DNA of 9,720 bases from the NCBI GenBank assembly GCA_937898095.1, contig CALDKR010000125.1, positions 1 through 9,720 on the forward strand, given 5' to 3'. The notes under the pieces were generated by a model. That model did not search any database and was not told where the DNA came from. It saw only the letters and a list, made by a program, of their open reading frames with translations. Shown here in pieces: positions 6,324-9,720 of this stretch (its first letter is position 1; each line of letters starts with the position of its first letter). Source of the stretch: an uncultured Rhodoluna sp. GTDB taxonomy: Bacteria > Actinomycetota > Actinomycetes > Actinomycetales > Microbacteriaceae. Made by a program: the position numbers and the translations under genes.

Positions 6324-6878
6324 ATGTTTGACGCGGGTCGAGTTGAAAAAGCCGTTGCAGAGCTAATCGCTGCAATCGGCGAAGACCCGACCCGTGCCGA
6401 ACTGCAAAGCACGCCAAAAAAGTTTGCCGAAGCATATGCCGAGTTTTTCAAAGGCATTCATCTTGACCCGCTTGAAGCGCTCGGCCAGACTTTTTCGGCA
6501 GAACACAACGAGGTCGTGATTCTTAAAGACATCGATTTTGTATCGATGTGTGAACACCACCTGCTTCCGTTCACCGGGGTGGCGCACCTTGCATATCTGC
6601 CCGAAGACCAAGTGGTTGGCCTTGGCAAGCTGCCTCGCTTGGTCGAGATTTTGGCGTCACGCCCGCAGCTTCAAGAAAACCTGACTGCTCAAATTGCAGA
6701 TGCACTCGAAGCCGGAATCGGCACCAAAGGCGTGATTGTGGTTATCGAGGCTCGTCACCACTGTGTGATTTCTCGCGGGGCCCGTCAACCAGAGGCCAAC
6801 ACCGTGACCATGGCGGCCCGAGGTTGCTATGCCGAACCAGCAGTGCGCGCCGAGGTCATGGCGCTAATTTCAAAATAG
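6324..6878 (+). CDS. folE: GTP cyclohydrolase I
   Basis: FolE converts GTP to 7,8-dihydroneopterin triphosphate, the first step of folate synthesis, as a cytoplasmic zinc-dependent homodecamer. At 184 residues it has normal length. Zinc ligands are Cys76 and His79 in MCEHHLLPF and Cys147 in RHHCV. The opening AIGEDPTRAELQSTP (17-31) matches the family's GEDPxReGLxxTP block with Ala-Glu in place of Glu-Gly. The segment after Cys147 (ISRGARQPEANTVTMAARG) is somewhat divergent from the usual MxMRGVxKPG form, but the catalytic residues are intact. The ATG follows the ftsH stop with no gap, and AAAGG at 6314-6318 serves as ribosome binding site. Expression is therefore tied to ftsH. Confidence 0.97.
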   Translation: MFDAGRVEKAVAELIAAIGEDPTRAELQSTPKKFAEAYAEFFKGIHLDPLEALGQTFSAEHNEVVILKDIDFVSMCEHHLLPFTGVAHLAYLPEDQVVGLGKLPRLVEILASRPQLQENLTAQIADALEAGIGTKGVIVVIEARHHCVISRGARQPEANTVTMAARGCYAEPAVRAEVMALISK

Positions 6879-6892
6879 GCAGGCAAATTCAA

Positions 6893-7756
6893 ATGACATT
6901 TCAGCGACCTCAAATTATGGGCGTCTTGAATGTCACCCCAGATTCGTTCAGCGATGGCGGCGAGCACCTAACTCTCGAATCAGCCCTTGATTTCGCCCGC
7001 ACCCTGATTATCGGTGGCGCAACCATCATCGATATCGGTGGTGAGTCAACCAGGCCGGGCGCCGCAAGAGTGCCAATCGAGGTTGAGCTTTCGCGAGTTG
7101 TGCCGGTGATCGAGGCACTGAGTGCCGAGCTAATCGCCACCGAACGGCGTGATGTGCGCATCAGCATCGACACCATGAATGCCAAAACTGCTTTGGCTGC
7201 AGTCGCAGCCGGCGCTTCGATCATCAATGATGTTTCGGGTGGACTTGCCGACCCAAAAATGCTCGACTTGGTTGCAGCCACCGGCGCGACATATGTGATT
7301 TCACACTGGCGTGGTTTCAGCACCGAAATGGATCAGCTCAACCACTACTTAGATGTTGCCAAAGAGGTTGGCATTGAGCTTGGTGCCAGAGTCGCGGCCG
7401 CTCAAGCTGCAGGAATCAGCCGAAACAAAATTGTGATTGACCCGGGTCTCGGTTTTGCAAAAGACCTAGAGCAAAACTGGCAGCTCGTAGCCCGACTCGA
7501 TGAGCTTGAAAAACTCGGACTGCCAATCTTGGTGGGCGCCAGCCGCAAGCGATTTGTCGCAGGTGTGCTCGAGCCAGAAGAGCCAGCAAGGGCCGATAAC
7601 AGTCGCAGAGACCTAGCCACCGCAGTGCTGACCGCTCTTTTGCTGCAACGCAAAATCTGGGGAGTGCGCGTGCACAATGTGGTTGCAACCAGTGATGCGA
7701 TCGCAATTGTCGAAGCGTTGCGAGTTGCCGAGAACCAAACCAGCGGGCAGAGTTAA
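6893..7756 (+). CDS. folP: dihydropteroate synthase
   Basis: FolP condenses 6-hydroxymethyl-7,8-dihydropterin diphosphate with p-aminobenzoate to give dihydropteroate; it is the sulfonamide target. This start gives 287 residues, the usual size. MGVLNVTPDSFSDGG at 9-23 carries the metal-binding Asn13. IDIGGESTRPGA, SIDT and NDVSGG follow in order. SRKRF at 217-221 carries the substrate Lys219, and VRVHNV holds Arg259 and His261 for diphosphate binding. The usual HMRG is HWRG here, a form common in actinobacteria. An in-frame ATG at 6824 would overlap folE and add 23 unconserved residues. The ATG at 6893 is preferred because it sits just before the conserved start and follows folE by 14 bp with a GGCAGG-type site in front. 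Confidence 0.97.
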   Translation: MTFQRPQIMGVLNVTPDSFSDGGEHLTLESALDFARTLIIGGATIIDIGGESTRPGAARVPIEVELSRVVPVIEALSAELIATERRDVRISIDTMNAKTALAAVAAGASIINDVSGGLADPKMLDLVAATGATYVISHWRGFSTEMDQLNHYLDVAKEVGIELGARVAAAQAAGISRNKIVIDPGLGFAKDLEQNWQLVARLDELEKLGLPILVGASRKRFVAGVLEPEEPARADNSRRDLATAVLTALLLQRKIWGVRVHNVVATSDAIAIVEALRVAENQTSGQS

Positions 7757-7759
7757 GAC

Positions 7760-8158
7760 GTGCACATCAACGCCGACACATACAAAATCAAGATCAAGGG
7801 TCTTCGCGTTTTTGCTCACCACGGCGTCTTTGATTTCGAGCGCCAAAATGGCCAAGATTTTTTCATCGATGCCACCGTCTGGATGCAGGGCAATAAAGCG
7901 GCGCTGACCGACGATCTAAACGACACAGTGCACTATGGCACTTTGGCACAGGCGATTGTTGAAAACGTGCGCAACGAGCCGGTCGATTTGATTGAAACCC
8001 TGGCTCAGCGACTGCTCGATTTGGTGCTCAACTTCGGTGGCCCGCAGAGCCCAATTCTCAAGGCCGAAATCACAGTTCACAAACCGAGCGCACCAATTCC
8101 ATACGATTTTCAAGATGTTTCAATCACCGTGAAAGCAAAGCGTGAAATAAATGGCTGA
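7760..8158 (+). CDS. folB: dihydroneopterin aldolase
   Basis: FolB cleaves 7,8-dihydroneopterin to 6-hydroxymethyl-7,8-dihydropterin and glycolaldehyde. The protein has 132 residues. AHHGVFDFERQNGQDFFID (19-37) is the family HG-V/C-xxxE block with catalytic Glu27, VHYGTL is the substrate Tyr region, and Lys108 in VHKPSAP is the catalytic lysine. The start is GTG, three bases after the folP stop; the first residues already resemble the family's opening strand. The 3' end overlaps folK by 8 bp, which implies coupled translation. Confidence 0.95.
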   Translation: MHINADTYKIKIKGLRVFAHHGVFDFERQNGQDFFIDATVWMQGNKAALTDDLNDTVHYGTLAQAIVENVRNEPVDLIETLAQRLLDLVLNFGGPQSPILKAEITVHKPSAPIPYDFQDVSITVKAKREING

Positions 8159-8648
8159 ACCGACCCGCGTTATTTTGGGCATCGGCAGCAACCTGGGCAA
8201 ACGACGTCGTCAAATTAGATCAGCCCTCAAGCAGCTGGCGGCAACCACCGGAATCAAGAATGTTTTTCTTTCACCGCTGTATGAATCGCACGCACTAACT
8301 GAGGCAGGAATCGACGAGACTGCCCCCAAGTATCTGAATGGCGTGATTCGACTTGACACGACCCTGAAGGCAAAAGAGCTTCTCGAAGTGATTCGCAAGA
8401 TCGAAGATGATCACGGTCGCGTGCGTTTGATTCGATGGGGTTCTCGCACTTTAGACATCGACATCATCGTTTTTGGCACCGAAATCAAGTCGACCAAAGA
8501 ACTAACCATTCCGCACCCACGCGCTTATAACCGTGCATTTGTGTTGGTGCCTTGGGCCGACATTGATCCAGATGCGATTTTGCCCGGTCACGGCTCGGTA
8601 AAAGAATTAGCTGAGCCGCTGCGCGGCGAACTATGGTTGGCAAAATAG
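8151..8648 (+). CDS. folK: 6-hydroxymethyl-7,8-dihydropterin pyrophosphokinase (HPPK)
   Basis: FolK transfers pyrophosphate from ATP to 6-hydroxymethyl-7,8-dihydropterin, making the FolP substrate. It has 165 residues, typical for a single-domain HPPK. GSNLG is at 12-16, and RWGSRTLDIDIIVFG carries the Mg2+-binding Asp102 and Asp104. IPHPRAYNRAFVLVPWADID is the conserved C-terminal block. The ATG lies inside the folB end with no good Shine-Dalgarno, so translation probably continues from folB. Together folE, folP, folB and folK form an almost complete pterin branch; phosphatase and pabAB functions must be elsewhere. Confidence 0.97.
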   Translation: MAEPTRVILGIGSNLGKRRRQIRSALKQLAATTGIKNVFLSPLYESHALTEAGIDETAPKYLNGVIRLDTTLKAKELLEVIRKIEDDHGRVRLIRWGSRTLDIDIIVFGTEIKSTKELTIPHPRAYNRAFVLVPWADIDPDAILPGHGSVKELAEPLRGELWLAK

Positions 8649-8658
8649 GCGAGCAAAC

Positions 8659-9183
8659 ATGAAGCCAACCAAAATTCTCAACCTGATCGTCGCTACTGCG
8701 ATCGCTGCAATCTCGACATACCTGTTGATTAGATTTGCCGTCGGCGCCGGGTTCAAGGTGCCGGTTTCTGGCTTGAACCTGATTTTGACTCTTCCTATCA
8801 TCGGTGCGATTGTGTTGGTTCTGGCGGTTCCGATCATTCGCTATCGTCGCTCGCTTCGTGAATTCGCCAAGGCACCGGTCGGCACGGCGGCACAAAGGCC
8901 AAAGCGAGTCGACCCGTTCTATGCGGTCAGAGTGCTGATGCTGGCTAAGGCAACCACCATCGCGGGCAGTCTTTTTGCCGGGTGGCACCTTGGTGCTGTC
9001 GCGGTTCAGGGTTCGCAACCTGTCGTTGCAGATTCAATCTGGATGAACGTCGCGGGTCTCGTTGGCTCAATCCTTATGGCGATTGCCGGGCTAATCACTG
9101 AGCGCATTTGCAAGATTCCAGATGGTGGCTCGACTGACAACTCAAGCAACGGCAAGTCAGCGACTGAGGCCACACCGGCTTAG
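8659..9183 (+). CDS. DUF3180 family membrane protein
   Basis: This is a 174-residue inner-membrane protein of the DUF3180 family, characteristic of actinobacteria and normally placed just after folK. Four membrane segments are visible at about 6-24, 39-60, 94-115 and 127-146. Between the second and third lies the family's RVDPFYAVRVLMLAKAT block (83-99), and the third contains AGWHLG. The C-terminal 25 residues are polar Ser/Thr/Asn-rich. Function is unknown; its constant position next to folate and pantothenate genes suggests only a shared transcript. It starts 10 bp after the folK stop. Confidence 0.9.
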   Translation: MKPTKILNLIVATAIAAISTYLLIRFAVGAGFKVPVSGLNLILTLPIIGAIVLVLAVPIIRYRRSLREFAKAPVGTAAQRPKRVDPFYAVRVLMLAKATTIAGSLFAGWHLGAVAVQGSQPVVADSIWMNVAGLVGSILMAIAGLITERICKIPDGGSTDNSSNGKSATEATPA

Positions 9184-9189
9184 GCATCG

Positions 9190-9591
9190 ATGAAAGCAAA
9201 ACTAACTTTTGGCCTAATTGGCAACGAAATAATCGCGACCACTTTTGCTGCCTCACTCGAAGAGGTGGGTCACGTTCAGCTAGACAATTGGCGCGATGCC
9301 GACCTGCTGATTCTGGGTGTTGCAACCGGCGATCTAAAAACAGTTATTGACGAACTGACAGCTGAAAACCTGTGGCAACCGGGTCAAATGGTGGTTCACC
9401 TTGCCGGTGAATTTGGCTATTCAATTCTTAAGCCGGCAGCTGCTGCCGGAGTCATTCCGCTAGCGATTCACCCGGCGATGACCTTCACCGGCACCGCCCT
9501 CGACCTCGAGCGGCTCTCGACCCGGTACGGCGGCGGCTGCGTCTTCGGCCTGACCGCCGGTGAGGGCGAGCGCGCCGTCGCCGAGCTGGTC
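9190..9591 (+). CDS. Rossmann-like/DUF2520 protein, 3' part replaced by foreign sequence
   Basis: The gene normally between DUF3180 and panC in actinobacteria encodes an NAD(P)-type Rossmann domain followed by DUF2520. Family features seen are a N-terminal GxxG turn (FGLIGNEIIA), GQMVVHLAGEFGYSIL, and LAIHPAMTFTGTALDLERL (92-109), the family hallmark. The N-terminal half looks short: only a few residues separate GHVQ from the RDADLLILGV strand, and the usual GxGxxG is incomplete. Codons 71-93 end in G/C in only 8 of 23 cases, but codons 94-137 do so in 43 of 44. From about residue 94 the gene therefore comes from a high-GC source, and from about 9591 it is not DUF2520 at all. The frame stays open to 9720 only because the antisense of the ABC gene happens to lack stops in it. 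The start ATG is 6 bp after the DUF3180 stop. Confidence 0.8.
9469..9591. other. probable chimeric contig joints (two breakpoints)
   Basis: The first joint lies in or just after the codons for HPAMTFTG (9469-9492), where G+C rises from about 50-58% to about 75% per 60 bp and third positions become almost all G/C. The second lies in 9565-9591, where plus-strand DUF2520 similarity (ERAVAEL) and minus-strand ABC similarity (VDQLGDGALA) overlap. Joining at conserved, near-identical stretches is typical of metagenome mis-assembly. Confidence 0.75.
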
Positions 9592-9720
9592 GACGCGCAG
9601 CCCGTCCACCTCGAGCACGCCCGCGGTGGGCCGGTCGAGGCCGCCAATGAGGTTGAGGAGCGTGGACTTGCCGGAGCCCGACGGTCCCATCAGCGCCACG
9701 AAATCGCCCGCTGCGATCTC
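9565..9720 (-). CDS. ABC transporter ATP-binding protein fragment (MacB/LolD-type), foreign high-GC origin
   Basis: On the minus strand the frame enters from beyond the window and reads EIAAGDFVALMGPSGSGKST, with Walker A GPSGSGKST, then LLNLIGGLDRPTAG and VLEVDGLRVDQLGDGALA. This is the N-terminal part of an ABC ATPase of the LolD/MacB (lipoprotein release or macrolide export) type. After GALA, where RxRxxxxGFVFQ with the Q-loop should follow, the frame reads through antisense of the DUF2520 gene and stops at 9460. GC is about 70%, unlike the rest of the window. No signature motif or Walker B is present. The fragment most likely comes from another genome, not from this operon. Confidence 0.8.

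Noticed and set aside
6824..6892. Upstream start for folP overlapping folE
   Set aside because: The extra 23 residues are antisense-like Arg/Ser-rich sequence not found in FolP; the ATG at 6893 sits next to the conserved opening.
8485..9018. Minus-strand open frame of 177 codons under folK and DUF3180
   Set aside because: It is low-complexity and Arg/Asp/Gln-rich, spans two well-supported plus-strand genes and their junction, and has no family resemblance.
9592..9720. Continuation of the DUF2520 reading frame to the window end
   Set aside because: Although open, its translation (VDAQPVHLEHARGG...) is simply the antisense of an ABC ATPase Walker A region and does not match DUF2520.

Overview
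The window looks like core chromosome of an actinobacterium of moderate GC content. In the stretches I counted by hand, gene sequence runs about 50 to 63% G+C. The gene order tilS-hpt-ftsH-folE-folP-folB-folK, followed by a DUF3180 membrane protein and a Rossmann/DUF2520 protein, is the usual actinobacterial arrangement. The moderate GC, compact spacing and HWRG-type FolP suggest a small-genome Microbacteriaceae lineage, such as the freshwater or marine Rhodoluna/Aquiluna ('Luna') group. That placement is inference and rests on no marker gene.

Layout. Positions 1-935 hold the 3' part of a secreted NlpC/P60 cell-wall hydrolase with a coiled-coil front. Positions 936-2041 form a small accessory-looking pocket. 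It contains one unrecognised winged-helix gene (1171-1818) flanked by two near-identical 16-bp repeats, then three and a half 19-bp tandem repeats, then the intrinsic terminator of ppa. ppa (2042-2530) is on the minus strand. From 2600 to the end everything is on the plus strand: tilS, hpt, ftsH, folE, folP, folB, folK, DUF3180 and DUF2520. Gaps are about 0-14 bp, with one 8-bp overlap, except for an 82-bp gap before ftsH. No gene-free stretch exceeds 300 bp.

Functions. TilS (tRNA-Ile lysidine synthetase), Hpt (purine salvage) and FtsH (membrane AAA+ protease) are the classic conserved neighbours. FolE, FolB, FolK and FolP supply GTP cyclohydrolase, dihydroneopterin aldolase, HPPK and dihydropteroate synthase for folate synthesis. 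DUF3180 and DUF2520 have no established role but normally lie between folK and panC.

The last ~250 bp do not belong to the same genome as the rest. At about 9469, inside the conserved HPAMTFTG motif of the DUF2520 gene, third-codon-position GC jumps from about one third to nearly 100%. At about 9565-9591 that high-GC DUF2520 fragment runs into an ABC-transporter ATPase start region on the opposite strand. This reads as a two-step chimeric contig end rather than biology, and annotation beyond about 9469 should not be trusted for this organism. I found no convincing new multi-gene system. The most open question is the winged-helix gene with its paired sites and the iteron-like array at 1032-1967.
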